Shown: positions 35,196 through 50,602 of the stretch, in pieces
Numbering within the stretch: the stretch's first letter is position 1
Layout: every line of letters begins with the position of its first letter
Source: Pseudomonas citronellolis
GTDB lineage: Bacteria > Pseudomonadota > Gammaproteobacteria > Pseudomonadales > Pseudomonadaceae
Reading direction: 5' to 3'
NCBI RefSeq assembly: GCF_900112375.1
Contig: NZ_FOLS01000001.1
Span: forward strand, 124,001-188,000
Length of the DNA stretch: 64,000 bases
Program-made: the position numbers and the translations under genes
The notes under the pieces: model-generated
The model's input: only the letters and a program-made list of their open reading frames with translations
Databases searched by the model: none
Told to the model about the DNA's origin: nothing

Positions 35196-35518
35196 AGCAC
35201 GCTCCACCCCCAGCGGCGGAGCGCGCACGGGGGCTTAAAACATCAGGTCGTGTTGAGGCAATCGGGGTTCTGGGTAACTACTGGGTAAGTCCATGGTGGT
35301 GTGCCCACGCGCCCATATCGGGCAGATAGGAGAAATGATAACACTCCGGAGCCTGTTCAGCGTTACAAAATAGCGGCTAGAACAATCGCTTGCGGCACAA
35401 AGTTGAGGGTGACTTCACTCGCTATCACAGACGCCGGAAAAAGCTGTCGAGACACCCGGAAATTTCGCGAAGGCCAGGCGGGATAGGCTGCATGCAACCC
35501 TGTCACGGAGGATCGGAG
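35196..35518. other. Divergent intergenic region mgtE / small secreted protein
   Basis: 323 bases, relatively AT-rich around 35330-35420, serving as promoter region for both divergent genes. I could not identify a defined promoter, riboswitch or repeat. An Mg2+-responsive leader of mgtE would be on the minus strand here, but no obvious paired structure was seen by eye. Confidence 0.4.
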
Positions 35519-36025
35519 ATGCGCCTGTCGCCCCTGTACTGCCTGCTCCCGCTGCTCGCCCTCATGCCAATGGACCGCCCCGCCGCCACGCCGTTCCGCT
35601 GCGAGACCGCCGATGGCCATGTCAGCTTCCACCAGCATGGCTGCCCGCCGGGCCAGGCGCAAAGCCGGCAGCGGGCGCACAACCCGACGCCGGGCAGCGG
35701 CAGGCCGGTGCCCCTAGCCCACCCTCCCCACGAGAGCCGGCGCGCGCCATCCGACAACCCGCTGGTGGTGGTTGGCGAGCGCGAGGATGGCTGCGGCAAC
35801 CGCCTCGACGAGCGCGAAAGGCGCACCGCGATCCTGCAGAAGCGCATCCGCACCGGCATGACCCGCACGGACGTGGAAAGCGCCTTCGGCCGCCCGGACC
35901 GGATCAGCCAGTTGGATGACCGGCAGCGCTACCACTACGACGCCAGGCCCGGCCAGGGCCGGCGCACGGTGACCTTCGACGAGTTCGGCTGCGTGCAGGG
36001 CAAGGCCACACGCAAGCGGCGCTGA
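35519..36025 (+). CDS. Small secreted protein with DUF4124-like and SmpA/BamE-like segments
   Basis: 168 residues of unknown function. A signal peptide is at 1-25 (MRLSPLYCLLPLLALMPMDR). Residues about 28-45 (FRCETADGHVSFHQHGCPPG) resemble the DUF4124 fold of small periplasmic Pseudomonas proteins. A low-complexity Arg/Pro linker follows, then KRIRTGMTRTDVESAFGRPD (about 119-138), which resembles the SmpA/OmlA repeat of BamE-like proteins. The ATG at 35519 has GGAGG seven nt upstream; an upstream ATG at 35390 lacks a signal peptide. Confidence 0.75.
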   Translation: MRLSPLYCLLPLLALMPMDRPAATPFRCETADGHVSFHQHGCPPGQAQSRQRAHNPTPGSGRPVPLAHPPHESRRAPSDNPLVVVGEREDGCGNRLDERERRTAILQKRIRTGMTRTDVESAFGRPDRISQLDDRQRYHYDARPGQGRRTVTFDEFGCVQGKATRKRR

Positions 36026-36049
36026 GCCCGGCCCGACGCGAAAAAACGC

Positions 36050-36088
36050 GGGGCAAAGAAAAAGGGCCTGCATTTCTGCAGGCCCTTT
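36050..36088 (-). terminator. Terminator of the tRNA-Arg transcript
   Basis: Minus strand: 12-bp stem AAAGGGCCTGCA/TGCAGGCCCTTT with a 4-nt loop (36061-36088), then TTTTTCTTTG, 8 nt past the tRNA 3' end. It could also stop the convergent small gene, but the T-tract is on the tRNA side. Confidence 0.9.
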
Positions 36089-36095
36089 CGGTGTA

Positions 36096-36172
36096 TGGCG
36101 CACTCAGGAGGATTCGAACCTCCGACCGCTCGGTTCGTAGCCGAGTACTCTATCCAGCTGAGCTATGAGTGC
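36096..36172 (-). tRNA. tRNA-Arg (anticodon ACG), copy 1
   Basis: A 77-nt cloverleaf with acceptor GCACTCA/TGAGTGC, anticodon loop CTACGAA (ACG; inosine-34 expected), T arm GGAGG-TTCGAAT-CCTCC and encoded CCA. It is identical to the second copy at 36274. Confidence 0.96.
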
Positions 36173-36273
36173 GCTGGTTGGTGCAGTTTAGCCAGGTTCA
36201 CCAACTGGTGCAGCTTCTGGGGCCGAGGCCTTTCGTCGCTGCTGGCGTCCGCTTGCGCGTACCGCCTGTGTAG

Positions 36274-36350
36274 TGGCGCACTCAGGAGGATTCGAACCTC
36301 CGACCGCTCGGTTCGTAGCCGAGTACTCTATCCAGCTGAGCTATGAGTGC
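36274..36350 (-). tRNA. tRNA-Arg (anticodon ACG), copy 2
   Basis: Identical in sequence to 36096-36172 and separated from it by 101 bases. Tandem identical copies suggest a recent duplication or gene conversion. Confidence 0.96.
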
Positions 36351-36456
36351 GCTGATGGGGCGCAGATTCTAGTTCGAAAATTCAGACGTGTCAAACAGAT
36401 TTTTCAATCTTTTCAGTAGCTTAGCTACCTGACTCGTCATTCGCACCAGAACGTGC

Positions 36457-36550
<94 letters not shown>

Positions 36551-36611
36551 GCAACACGGGGCGCATGATATCCATGTTTTCCCCGTTTGCAAAGAATTTT
36601 TTATAGAAAAA

Positions 36612-36797
36612 TTAATGGTTTGGTTCTTGGTCTTTCTCTTTCTGGATGCGCTGGTAGATCTCTTCGCGGTGAACAGCGACTTCCTTCGGCGCGTTCACGC
36701 CAATGCGCACCTGATTTCCCTTGACGCCCAGCACGGTCACAGTGACGTCATCACCAACCATCAGGGTCTCTCCGACCCGGCGAGTCAGAATCAGCAT
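36612..36797 (-). CDS. rsmA: Carbon storage regulator RsmA (CsrA)
   Basis: A 61-residue RNA-binding dimer that represses translation at GGA motifs and is titrated by RsmY/RsmZ-type sRNAs. The sequence from [20 protein letters not shown] to the C-terminal KDQEPNH appears identical to P. aeruginosa RsmA. Key RNA-binding residues L4 and R44 are present. The ATG at 36797 is standard. It lies downstream of lysC and upstream of tRNA-Ser, the conserved Pseudomonas order. Confidence 0.98.
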   Translation of the reverse strand: MLILTRRVGETLMVGDDVTVTVLGVKGNQVRIGVNAPKEVAVHREEIYQRIQKEKDQEPNH

Positions 36798-36941
36798 TCC
36801 TTTCTCCTTTCGTGTTTCGGATAAGCAGTCTGCAAAAAAAGAAATGGCGGCAGAGCCACTGAATATCAAGTGTGTGCTCCTTCACCCAAGTATTGACCAG
36901 TCCGCGCGGAATGAAAGTTCCGGTGGCCCGGTCAAAAACGA

Positions 36942-36971
36942 CAAAAGGCGCGGGATGAGCCGCGCCTTTTG
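36942..36971 (-). terminator. lysC terminator
   Basis: A 12-bp stem CAAAAGGCGCGG/CCGCGCCTTTTG followed on the minus strand by TCGTTTTT, 13 nt past the lysC stop. It separates lysC from rsmA. Confidence 0.9.
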
Positions 36972-36983
36972 CATGATGCCCTC

Positions 36984-38219
36984 TTACTCGCCCTGGCGGG
37001 CCGGGGCATCCAGCTCGAAGGCGGTGTGCAACGCACGTACCGCGAGCTCCAGGTATTTCTCCTCGATGACCACGGACACCTTGATTTCCGAGGTGGAGAT
37101 CATCTGGATGTTGATGCTCTCCTTCGCCAGCGCCTCGAACATGCGGCTGGCGACGCCGGCGTGGGAACGCATGCCGACGCCGACGATGGAGACCTTGGCG
37201 ATGTTGGTGTCGCCGGTGGCCTCGCGCGCGCCGATGTTGGCGGCGGTCTGCTTGAGGATTTCCAGGGCCGCGAGGTAGTCGTTGCGGTGCACGGTGAAGG
37301 TGAAGTCGGTGGTGTTATCGTGCGAGACGTTCTGCACGATCATGTCGACTTCGATGTTCGCGGCACTGATCGGCCCGAGAATCTTGAAGGCCACTCCGGG
37401 GGTATCCGGTACGCCACGGATGGTCAGCTTGGCTTCGTCGCGGTTGAAGGCGATGCCGGAGATGATCGGCTGTTCCATGGATTCCTCTTCATCAAGGGTA
37501 ATGAGGGTGCCCGGACCCTCCTGGAAGCTGTGCAGCACGCGCAGCGGAACATTGTACTTGCCGGCGAACTCCACCGAGCGGATCTGCAGCACCTTGGAGC
37601 CGAGGCTGGCCATTTCCAGCATTTCCTCGAAGGTGATCTTGTCCAGTCGGCGGGCCTGCGGCACTACGCGCGGATCGGTGGTGTAGACGCCATCGACGTC
37701 GGTATAGATCTGGCACTCGTCGGCCTTCAGCGCCGCGGCCAGGGCCACGCCGGTGGTGTCGGAGCCGCCGCGGCCGAGGGTCGTGATGTTGCCGTGCTCG
37801 TCCACGCCCTGGAAGCCGGCGACCACGACCACGCGGCCGGCCTTGAGGTCGCTGCGGATGTTGGCGTCGTCGATGCTCAGGATACGCGCCTTGGTGTGCG
37901 CGCTGTCGGTCAGGATGCGCACCTGGTTGCCGGTGTAGGAAACCGCCGGCACGCCGCGCTTGATCAGGGCCATGCTCAGCAGGGCGATGGTCACCTGCTC
38001 GCCGGTGGAGACCATGACGTCCAGTTCGCGCGGAACCGGCTGGTCCATGATCTGCTTGGCCAGGCCGATCAGGCGGTTGGTCTCGCCGCTCATGGCGGAA
38101 ACCACCACCACGATATCGTCACCCGCCTCGCGGAATTTCTTCACCTTCTCGGCTACCTGCTCGATACGCTCGACGGTGCCGACGGAGGTCCCTCCAAACT
38201 TCTGTACGATCAAAGCCAT
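36984..38219 (-). CDS. lysC: Aspartate kinase LysC
   Basis: Phosphorylates aspartate, the first step to lysine, threonine, methionine and diaminopimelate. It has 411 residues: an amino-acid kinase domain (1-250, KFGGTSVGTVERIEQ, GRGGSDTTGVALAAALKADE) and two C-terminal ACT domains (about 265-411). The internal alpha/beta-type start for a separate ACT subunit seen in some genera was not evaluated. It is 100 nt downstream of alaS. Confidence 0.97.
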   Translation of the reverse strand: MALIVQKFGGTSVGTVERIEQVAEKVKKFREAGDDIVVVVSAMSGETNRLIGLAKQIMDQPVPRELDVMVSTGEQVTIALLSMALIKRGVPAVSYTGNQVRILTDSAHTKARILSIDDANIRSDLKAGRVVVVAGFQGVDEHGNITTLGRGGSDTTGVALAAALKADECQIYTDVDGVYTTDPRVVPQARRLDKITFEEMLEMASLGSKVLQIRSVEFAGKYNVPLRVLHSFQEGPGTLITLDEEESMEQPIISGIAFNRDEAKLTIRGVPDTPGVAFKILGPISAANIEVDMIVQNVSHDNTTDFTFTVHRNDYLAALEILKQTAANIGAREATGDTNIAKVSIVGVGMRSHAGVASRMFEALAKESINIQMISTSEIKVSVVIEEKYLELAVRALHTAFELDAPARQGE

Positions 38220-38319
38220 TTCAAAAGCCGCCTGATTCCTGAAGGGCGCCCATTAGACAGACATCGCTGCCCCTTGCCAAGGCCCGCCGGGCGCGCCGCG
38301 GGCCTGGCCTTGCCGGTGC

Positions 38320-40944
38320 TTACCGGCCCTGTTCGACGAAGGCCTTGGCCAGGGCCAGGGCCTCGTCCAGCTTGCCGGCGTCGGTGCCGCCGCCCTGGGC
38401 CATGTCCGGGCGACCGCCGCCCTTGCCGCCCACGGCTGCCGCGGCCTGCTTCATCAGGTCGCCGGCCTTGAGCCTGGCGGTCAGGTCCTGGGTCACCCCG
38501 GCGACCAGCACCACTTTCTCCTCGAACACGCCGCCGAGCAGAATCACGCCGCTGCCCAGCTTGTTCTTCAACTGGTCGACCAGCGCCAGCAGCGCCTTGC
38601 CGTCCAGGCCGTCGAGACGCGCGGCCAGCACTTTGACGCCCGCCACGTCCACGGCCGAGCCGGCCAGGTCGTCGCCGGCGGCGCTGGCGGCCTTGGCCTT
38701 GAGCTGTTCCAGCTCCTTCTCCAGCTGGCGGTTGCGCTCCAGCAGGCCGGCGAGCTTGTCCAGCAGGTTGTCGCGGCTGCCCTTGACCAGGCCGGCCGCT
38801 TCCTTGAGCTGCTCTTCTGCGCCGTTGAGGTAGGCCAGCGCAGCCGCGCCGGTCACCGCCTCGATGCGGCGCACGCCGGCGGCCACGCCGCCCTCGCTGG
38901 TGATCTTGAACAGACCGATGTCGCCGGTGCGGCCGACGTGGGTGCCGCCGCACAGTTCGACGGAGAAACCGCCGCCCATGGTCAGCACGCGCACCTGGTC
39001 GCCGTACTTTTCGCCGAACAGCGCCATGGCGCCCTTGGCCTTGGCGGTGTCGATGTCGGTCTCTTCGGTCTCGACCTCGCTGTTGGCGCGGATCTCGGCG
39101 TTGACGATGTCTTCCAGCCGCTTAAGTTGCTCAGGCTTGATCGCCTCGAAGTGGCTGAAGTCGAAGCGCAGGCGCTGGCTGTCCACCAGCGAGCCCTTCT
39201 GCTGCACGTGATCGCCCAGCACCTGGCGCAGCGCGGCGTGCAGCAGGTGGGTAGCGGAGTGGTTCAGCGCGGTGGCCTGGCGCACGTTGGCGTCGACCTC
39301 GGCCTTGACCGCGGCGCCGACGCTCAGGCTGCCCTGGGCGACGATGCCGTGGTGCAGGTGGGCGCCGCCGGCCTTGGTGGTGTCGCGCACGTCGAAGCGC
39401 ACGCCGGCGCCGGAGAGGGTGCCGCAGTCGCCGACCTGGCCGCCGGATTCAGCGTAGAACGGCGTCTGGTCGAGGACGACCACGCCCTCCTCGCCCTCAT
39501 TGAGCTTCTCGACGGCCTTGCCGTCCTTGAACAGCGCGATGATCTGGCCCGCGCCGGACACGCCCTGGTAGCCCAGGAAGCGGGTGTCGCCGTCGACTTT
39601 CACCAGGGCGTTGTAGTCCATGCCGAAGGCGCTGGCGGAGCGGGCGCGCTCGCGCTGGGCCTCCATCTCGCGCTCGAAGCCTTCCTCGTCGAGGGTCAGG
39701 CTGCGCTCGCGGGCGATGTCGTTGGTCAGGTCGACCGGGAAGCCGTAGGTGTCGTACAGCTTGAACACCACGTTGCCGGGGATGACGCTGCCCTTCAGCT
39801 CGCCCAGGTCCTGCTCGAGGATCTTCAGGCCCTGCTCCAGGGTCTTGGCGAACTGCTCTTCCTCGGTCTTGAGCACGCGCTCGATGTGCGCCTGCTGCTG
39901 CTTCAGCTCGGGGAAGGCCTCGCCCATCTCGGCCACCAGCGCGGCGACGATCTTGTGGAAGAAGCTGCCCTTGGCGCCCAGTTTGTTGCCGTGGCGGCAG
40001 GCGCGGCGGATGATGCGGCGCAGCACGTAGCCGCGGCCCTCGTTGGACGGCAGCACGCCGTCGGCGATGAGGAAGCTGCAGGAACGGATGTGGTCGGCCA
40101 CCACTTTCAGCGACGGCGCGTCGTCGTTGGCGCAGCCGATGGCTTCGGCGGAGGCTTTGAGCAGGCTCTGGAACAGGTCGATCTCGTAGTTCGAGTGGAC
40201 GTGCTGCAGCACGGCGCTGATGCGCTCAAGGCCCATGCCGGTGTCCACGCTCGGCGCCGGCAGCGGGTGCATGACGCCGTCCGCGGTGCGGTTGAACTGC
40301 ATGAACACGTTGTTCCAGATCTCGATGTAGCGGTCGCCGTCCTCTTCCGGGGAACCGGGCGGGCCGCCCCAGATGTCGGCGCCGTGGTCGTAGAAGATCT
40401 CGGTGCAGGGGCCGCAGGGGCCGGTGTCGCCCATCGCCCAGAAGTTGTCGGAGGCGTAGGGGGCGCCCTTGTTGTCGCCGATGCGCACCATGCGCTCGGC
40501 GGGCACGCCGACTTCCTGGGTCCAGATGTCGTAGGCCTCGTCATCGCTGGCGTAGACGGTGACCCAGAGCTTGTCCTTGGGCAGGTTCAGCCACTTGTCC
40601 GAGGTGAGGAATTCCCAGGCGTAGTGGATGGCGTCGCGCTTGAAATAGTCGCCGAAGCTGAAGTTGCCCAGCATTTCGAAGAAGGTGTGGTGGCGCGCGG
40701 TGTAGCCGACGTTTTCCAGGTCGTTGTGCTTGCCGCCGGCGCGGACGCACTTCTGGCTGGTGGTGGCGCGGGTGTAGGCGCGCTTTTCCAGGCCGAGGAA
40801 GCAGTCCTTGAACTGGTTCATGCCGGCGTTGGTGAACAGCAGGGTCGGGTCGTTCGCCGGAATCAGCGAACTGGACGCTACGCGGGTGTGCCCCTTCTCT
40901 TCGAAGAAGCGGAGGAAGGCTTCACGGATTTCAGCGCTTTTCAT
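38320..40944 (-). CDS. alaS: Alanyl-tRNA synthetase
   Basis: Charges tRNA-Ala and edits mischarged Ser/Gly, 874 residues (E. coli 876). N-terminal class II catalytic core: [20 protein letters not shown], then [13 protein letters not shown]. The editing domain has the zinc-site motifs [11 protein letters not shown] and CGGTHV. The C-terminal oligomerisation/C-Ala domain ends at KAFVEQGR. The ATG at 40944 is chosen; an upstream ATG at 41013 adds 23 unconserved residues. Confidence 0.98.
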   Translation of the reverse strand: MKSAEIREAFLRFFEEKGHTRVASSSLIPANDPTLLFTNAGMNQFKDCFLGLEKRAYTRATTSQKCVRAGGKHNDLENVGYTARHHTFFEMLGNFSFGDYFKRDAIHYAWEFLTSDKWLNLPKDKLWVTVYASDDEAYDIWTQEVGVPAERMVRIGDNKGAPYASDNFWAMGDTGPCGPCTEIFYDHGADIWGGPPGSPEEDGDRYIEIWNNVFMQFNRTADGVMHPLPAPSVDTGMGLERISAVLQHVHSNYEIDLFQSLLKASAEAIGCANDDAPSLKVVADHIRSCSFLIADGVLPSNEGRGYVLRRIIRRACRHGNKLGAKGSFFHKIVAALVAEMGEAFPELKQQQAHIERVLKTEEEQFAKTLEQGLKILEQDLGELKGSVIPGNVVFKLYDTYGFPVDLTNDIARERSLTLDEEGFEREMEAQRERARSASAFGMDYNALVKVDGDTRFLGYQGVSGAGQIIALFKDGKAVEKLNEGEEGVVVLDQTPFYAESGGQVGDCGTLSGAGVRFDVRDTTKAGGAHLHHGIVAQGSLSVGAAVKAEVDANVRQATALNHSATHLLHAALRQVLGDHVQQKGSLVDSQRLRFDFSHFEAIKPEQLKRLEDIVNAEIRANSEVETEETDIDTAKAKGAMALFGEKYGDQVRVLTMGGGFSVELCGGTHVGRTGDIGLFKITSEGGVAAGVRRIEAVTGAAALAYLNGAEEQLKEAAGLVKGSRDNLLDKLAGLLERNRQLEKELEQLKAKAASAAGDDLAGSAVDVAGVKVLAARLDGLDGKALLALVDQLKNKLGSGVILLGGVFEEKVVLVAGVTQDLTARLKAGDLMKQAAAAVGGKGGGRPDMAQGGGTDAGKLDEALALAKAFVEQGR

Positions 40945-41065
40945 AGGTTCTTCCACGGAAAAATGCGGCCACGAATCGCCGGCAAAGGGCCGCATTATAT
41001 CGGCCCTGCGCACCGGGTACAGTGTGTTTCTACGATAGATGGCAGCTATTGCGCCTCCATCCTAG

Positions 41066-42070
<1,005 letters not shown>

Positions 42071-42182
42071 GGCGGGGCTCCTGGAAAGCGGGGAAAGAGC
42101 CCGATGCTATGTGCTTGGCTGCCTGGGGACAAGGCTCGGAAGGCGGCTCTTCGCGGGCAGGGGAATGGCGCGGGTGGAGCGG

Positions 42183-42467
42183 CGTAGGAGCGGATCTCAT
42201 CCGCGAATCGCGCCGGTGGGTCCGGCTATCGCGGACAAGGTCCTACGGCGGGAGGAATACCGTGCCTCCCGGCAACCTGTAGGAGCGGGCCCTGCCCGCG
42301 ATTTCGCGCGCAGGGCGCGCTCCTACAGGGGAATGGCGTGGGTGGTTCCGGCTATTGCGGACAACGTTGCAGGCGAGCCTGGTTTCTCGTAGGAGCGAGC
42401 TTGCTCGCGAACCGCATGGCACCGCAGCCGCCGGGAAAATCTGTTCGCGAGCAAGCTCGCTCCTACG
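42183..42467. repeat. Composite REP array (R3, R2, R3 remnant, R1 doublet)
   Basis: R3 is 42183-42247, with the right arm shortened to GGACAAGGTCCTACG (CCGCT lost). R2 is 42279-42326 and is followed by a linker GGGGAATGGCGTGGGTGG. An R3 remnant is at 42347-42365 and the R1 doublet is 42388-42467. The linker GTTGCAGGCGAGCCTGGTTT before R1 recurs at 56962. It fills the 419 bases between ltaE and astE. Confidence 0.87.
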
Positions 42468-42489
42468 AAGAGCCCCAAACGCCAGGCGC

Positions 42490-43488
42490 TCAGAGTTCCG
42501 TGGGCACCACGAGGATGCCGGCGCGCAGGCCGTTCCTCACCCTCGGGTTGGGGAAGATGATGCGCGCGCCCTTCTCTTCGACTATCCAGCGGGTGCCGCC
42601 GATGTCCTCGGCGAGCAGGTAGCCGTGGTCCAGCTCGGTGAAGTTGTCCACAGCGTCGTCCAGGTGCAGGCGGAAGTGGTCGCTGTGCTTGATCACCTCG
42701 CGGGACACGGCGAACAGCTGCAGGCCGTCCAGCCCGCCCTCCCCGGCCGGCGCCTCGCTGCCGTCGACCAGCACCTGCAGCAGCGCCTCCAGGCGGCCCA
42801 GGTTGACCACCTGGTTCTGCCCGAAGGGCCGCGCCTTGCCCAGCTCCAGGGTGAAGGCCTCGGCGCCCAGGCGGCTGTAGGTGTAGGAGCTGAAGGTGAT
42901 GCCGGTCTTGTTCTGCAGCAGCACCGCGTCTATCCCGGCGCTGCGCAGGCGCGCCAACTCCGCGCGGGAATGCTCGCGGCCCTCGCTCCAGGGGTAGAGG
43001 GCGAACTGCTCGATCTTCGAGCCGCGGATCGCCGTGTGCAGGTCGTAGTGCAGGCGCTGGCGCCCATCGCGGGCGAAGAAGGCCGCGGCCAGGCGTTCCA
43101 GTTCGGCGGCGCGCAGGGCCTCGCTGCCGCTGCCGTCCTCGTGGCGGCCGCAGAACAGGCGGTTGATGTCCTGTTCCAGGTAGCGCTCGCCGCGGCGCAT
43201 GGCCTCCGGGTTGCCAAGCAGGAACAGCAGGCGCGCCGCCGGCTTCAGCTCGCCGCGGGCGATGCGCTGGACGAGGCGGTCGAGCAGTTCGATGGGCGCC
43301 GTCTCGTTGCCGTGGATGCCGGCCGAGAGCAGCAGGTCCAGGCCATTGTCGCGGCCGCTGGCGGGGGTCACCTCGAGGGCGCCTTCGGCCAGCCAGTGCA
43401 GGCGCGTGCCGTCGGCGGTGAGCTGGATCTTCTCGGTCGGCTCGCGACCGACGAGGGTCAGGTCGAGCAGCTTGCCCAGTGCTAGCAT
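42490..43488 (-). CDS. astE: Succinylglutamate desuccinylase
   Basis: Final step of the arginine succinyltransferase pathway: N2-succinylglutamate to glutamate and succinate. It is a zinc hydrolase of 332 residues. The metal motif is [14 protein letters not shown] (HxxE, about residues 54-66) and the third ligand region is [12 protein letters not shown] catalytic glutamate is expected in the [14 protein letters not shown] area. It is the last gene of the aru/ast operon. Confidence 0.96.
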   Translation of the reverse strand: MLALGKLLDLTLVGREPTEKIQLTADGTRLHWLAEGALEVTPASGRDNGLDLLLSAGIHGNETAPIELLDRLVQRIARGELKPAARLLFLLGNPEAMRRGERYLEQDINRLFCGRHEDGSGSEALRAAELERLAAAFFARDGRQRLHYDLHTAIRGSKIEQFALYPWSEGREHSRAELARLRSAGIDAVLLQNKTGITFSSYTYSRLGAEAFTLELGKARPFGQNQVVNLGRLEALLQVLVDGSEAPAGEGGLDGLQLFAVSREVIKHSDHFRLHLDDAVDNFTELDHGYLLAEDIGGTRWIVEEKGARIIFPNPRVRNGLRAGILVVPTEL

Positions 43489-43539
43489 GCGCGGGTCTCC
43501 CGGTTGGCCGCCGGCACCTGCGGGCGGCGGCCCCTGCGA

Positions 43540-43821
43540 TCAGTGATGGTCACATCCACAGTCTGGACCATGTTCGTGGACTTCGGCGGCCTCCAGCTCC
43601 AGGCTCAGGCTGAGCTGGTTGACCGCCTGCGGGCGGACCACCAGCAGCGGCACCTCGGTGTCCTCCTCGAAGGACTCGGCGTAGATCAGCAGGCCGCCCT
43701 TGCCGTCGGCCTCCAGCCACAGGTCGCGGCCCTCCAGGCGGATGGCCAGGCGGGCGCTGTGGGTCTCGCGACGGGCGCCGGTGGCGTCTTCGAGGATCAG
43801 CGGAAGGCTTTCGGTGGTCAT
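43540..43821 (-). CDS. Small conserved protein of the aru operon with His/Cys-rich tail
   Basis: 93 residues of unknown function between astB and astE. It is a mostly beta-rich short domain (residues 5-75, ARLAIRLEGRDLWLEADGKG) followed by an acidic segment and a tail HEHGPDCGCDHH with four His and two Cys, a likely metal-binding motif. The ATG at 43821 is 5 nt after the astB stop. An equivalent hypothetical gene stands at the same place in P. aeruginosa (PA0900). Retention inside a catabolic operon suggests a real accessory role, possibly zinc handling for the zinc enzyme AstE. Confidence 0.8.
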   Translation of the reverse strand: MTTESLPLILEDATGARRETHSARLAIRLEGRDLWLEADGKGGLLIYAESFEEDTEVPLLVVRPQAVNQLSLSLELEAAEVHEHGPDCGCDHH

Positions 43822-43826
43822 GATGT

Positions 43827-45172
43827 TCAACTCATCTGGAAGGGATAGACGGAGCCCAGTTTAAGGATCCGGCTCAGTTCATCCAATGCCGTCCGGCACT
43901 CCACCAGCAGCTGCGGGTCGGCCAGGTCGGCTTCGGACAGGCGGTCGCGGTAGTGCTTGTCGACCCAGGCCACCAGGGTGTCGTACAGCGCCGGGGTCAT
44001 GACCACGCCGGGGTTCACCGCGGCCAGCTCGGCTTCGTTGAGCGCCACGCGCAGGCGCAGGCAGGCCGGGCCGCCGCCGTTCTGCATGCTCTGCTTGAGG
44101 TCGAAGACCTTCACTTCGCGGATCGGCCCGCCCCCGGCGGTCAGGCGCGACAGGTAGTTCCACACGCGCTCGTTCTGCCGGCACTCTTCCGGGACGATCA
44201 GCAGCATGCTGCCGTCGGCGCGGCTGAGCAGCTGGCTGTTGAACAGGTAGGACCTGACCGCGTCTTCCACGCTCACCTGGTCGCCCGGCACGCAGACCGG
44301 CTGGAAGCGGCCGCCGCGGCGGCCCAGCTTGGCGTCCAGCTCGGCCAGTACCTTGTCGGTGTCGAGGAAGGCGTCCTGGTGGTAGAACAGCACCTCGCCG
44401 TTGCCCACGGAAATCACGTCGTTGTGGAACACGCCCTGGTCGATCACCGCCGGGTTCTGCTGGGCGTAGACCACGCCCTCCTCGCCCAGGCCGTGCAGGC
44501 GGGCCACCGCCTGGCAGGCTTCCAGGGTCTGCCGCGCCGGGTAGCGCTGCGGCGCCGGGAAGCGGCTGTCGAAGGCGCTGCGGCCGAACACGAAGAACTC
44601 CACGCCGGCCTCGCCGTAGCCCTTGCAGAAGCGCGTGTGGTTGGCCGCGCCTTCGTCGCCGAACTGCGCCACCGCCGGCAGCGCCGCGTGGTGGGCGAAG
44701 TGTTTCTCGTCGCGGAACATGGCGCCGAGGATGCGGCTGGTGACCGGGTGCTCGATGGAGCGGTGGAACTTGCAGTTCAGATTGGCCGCGGTGAAGTGCA
44801 CGCGGCCATCGGCGGTATCGGCGCTGGGGCTGACGGTGGCGGCATTGGCCGTCCACATGCAGGAGGCCGAGCTGACCGCGGCGAGCAGCGGCATGGCTTC
44901 CTTCGCCGCCTTGGCGATCACCTCGGCGTCGCTGCCGCTGAAGCCGAGGGCTCGCAGCGAGGCCACGGCCGGGCGTTCCTGCGGGGCGAGCACGCCCTGC
45001 TTGAAGCCCATTTCCATCAGCGCCTTCATCTTCGCCAGGCCCTGCTTGGCGGCTTCCTTCGGGTTGGACGCCACCTGGCTGTTGCTCTGCGAGGCGACGT
45101 TGCCGTAGGACAGGCCGCCGTAGTTGTGCGTCGGGCCGACAAGACCGTCGAAGTTCATTTCATAGGCGGTCA

Positions 45173-45173
<1 letters not shown>
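43827..45173 (-). CDS. astB: N-succinylarginine dihydrolase
   Basis: Hydrolyses succinylarginine to succinylornithine, CO2 and two ammonia. It is an amidinotransferase-fold enzyme of 448 residues. It begins [20 protein letters not shown], with [35 protein letters not shown] (catalytic His region) and [15 protein letters not shown] (catalytic Cys). The ATG at 45173 overlaps the astD stop (ATGA), showing translational coupling. A longer open frame upstream is astD read in another frame. Confidence 0.97.
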
Positions 45174-47684
<2,511 letters not shown>

Positions 47685-47782
47685 ATTCACTCCGTTTCGG
47701 CTTCAGGCCGCAGGCTGCAGGCCACAGGCGAAAGCTTCCGTTTGGGCCCGCAGCCTGCCGCTGGCAGCCTGCAGCCCCTGAC

Positions 47783-48799
47783 TCATACCGCTACCAGACG
47801 CACGCTGGCGCCTTCGCCGATGCCCAGGGCCTCGGCGGTTTCGGCGCTGAGGGTCACCGGCTTGCCGGGCACCCAGTCCAGTTCGGCGACCACGGCGCGG
47901 TAGTCCTGCAGCAGGCCGTTGGTGACCAGGTAGCTGCGCGTGGCCTTGGGCACCTCGCCGATGCGCACCGGCACCAGGCGGCTCTGGGCGATGGAGCGGA
48001 TGCCCGAGGTGCGCGCATGCAGGGTCGGGCCGCCATCGAAGATGTCGATGTAGTTGTCGGTCTCGAAGCCTTCGCGCATCAGGATGTCGAAGGTGATCTG
48101 CGCCCGCGGGTGCACCTGGCCCATGGCTTCCTGGGCCTCGTCCGGCAGCAGCGGCACGTAGATCGGGTAGTGCGGCATCAGCTCGGCGAGGAAGGTGCGG
48201 CTCTTCAGGCCCGAGAGCTTCTCGGCCTCGCTGTAGTTGAGGTCGAAGAAGTTGCGCCCCACGGCGTTCCAGAACGGCGATTCGCCCTGGTCGTCGCTGT
48301 AGCCGACGATCTCGGTGACCACGGCGTCGGCGAAGCGCTCCGGGTGGCTGGCCATGAACAGCAGGCGGCCGCGGGAGTTGAGTTCGGCGATGGACGTGTT
48401 CACCAGCTCGCGCTGCACGTAGAAGCTGGTCAGCAGGCTGTTGCCGGTGAGGTCGTGGCACAGCGAGAGGACGTGGATCTTGTTGTGGATCTTCAACTCG
48501 CGCGAGGCGTGCACGAAGGTCTCGTTGCGGAAACTGTAGAAGGGCTCGGAGAAGCCGGCCGAGGCGACTATGGCCGAGCAGCCGACCAGTTGCCCGGTCT
48601 GCGTGTCCTCGAGGACGAAGAAGTAGCTTTCCTCGCCGTTGTAGCTGACTTCGGCGGCGAACGAGGCCTCCGAGGCCAGGATCTTTTCCTTCAGCCGTTC
48701 CGCGTCGTCCGGCAGCGACGTGACGCCGACCGGGCTGTCCGCGGCGAGACGCTGCACCTGCTGCAGGTCGGCCACTTGGGCGGGGCGCATCACCAGCAT
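47783..48799 (-). CDS. aruF: Arginine/ornithine N-succinyltransferase, alpha subunit (AruF)
   Basis: 338 residues, paralogue of the adjacent astA. Shared motifs include MLVMRPAQVADLQQVQRLAA, LKIHNKIHVLSLCHDLTGNS, IAELNSRGRLLFMASHPERF and QGESPFWNAVGRNFFDL. Two-subunit succinyltransferases acting on arginine and ornithine are characteristic of Pseudomonas. The 98 bases between aruF and astA contain imperfect GGCTGCAGGC-type inverted repeats (47703-47776). Confidence 0.96.
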   Translation of the reverse strand: MLVMRPAQVADLQQVQRLAADSPVGVTSLPDDAERLKEKILASEASFAAEVSYNGEESYFFVLEDTQTGQLVGCSAIVASAGFSEPFYSFRNETFVHASRELKIHNKIHVLSLCHDLTGNSLLTSFYVQRELVNTSIAELNSRGRLLFMASHPERFADAVVTEIVGYSDDQGESPFWNAVGRNFFDLNYSEAEKLSGLKSRTFLAELMPHYPIYVPLLPDEAQEAMGQVHPRAQITFDILMREGFETDNYIDIFDGGPTLHARTSGIRSIAQSRLVPVRIGEVPKATRSYLVTNGLLQDYRAVVAELDWVPGKPVTLSAETAEALGIGEGASVRLVAV

Positions 48800-48891
48800 G
48801 GCGTCACTCCTCTAACCAGACAAAACCATATGAACTTCCCCGTCGCGTCGCGGGCACGGCACAGCCTGCGCCAACGCATTCGGGGCCTGCG

Positions 48892-48915
48892 AAAAACGGC
48901 CGGGCAAGCCGGCCG
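48892..48915 (-). terminator. Terminator between aruC and aruF
   Basis: Minus strand: 7-bp all-GC stem CGGCCGG/CCGGCCG with a CTTGC loop, directly followed by TTTTTC. It lies about 45 nt past the aruC stop and before aruF, so most transcripts may contain only aruC. A second GGCGCC hairpin lies at 48925-48948. Confidence 0.8.
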
Positions 48916-48958
48916 CGTCGAACCGGCGCCGGCGGGATGCCCGGCGCCGTACTGCGGA

Positions 48959-50578
<1,620 letters not shown>

Positions 50579-50602
50579 CTACGGTGCCTGGGCTCGGCTC
50601 CG

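Noticed and set aside
36096..36350. Recent prophage or island attachment duplication at the tandem tRNA-Arg genes
   Set aside because: Both copies are complete 77-nt tRNAs with no integrase or phage genes nearby, so a simple gene duplication is the better explanation.
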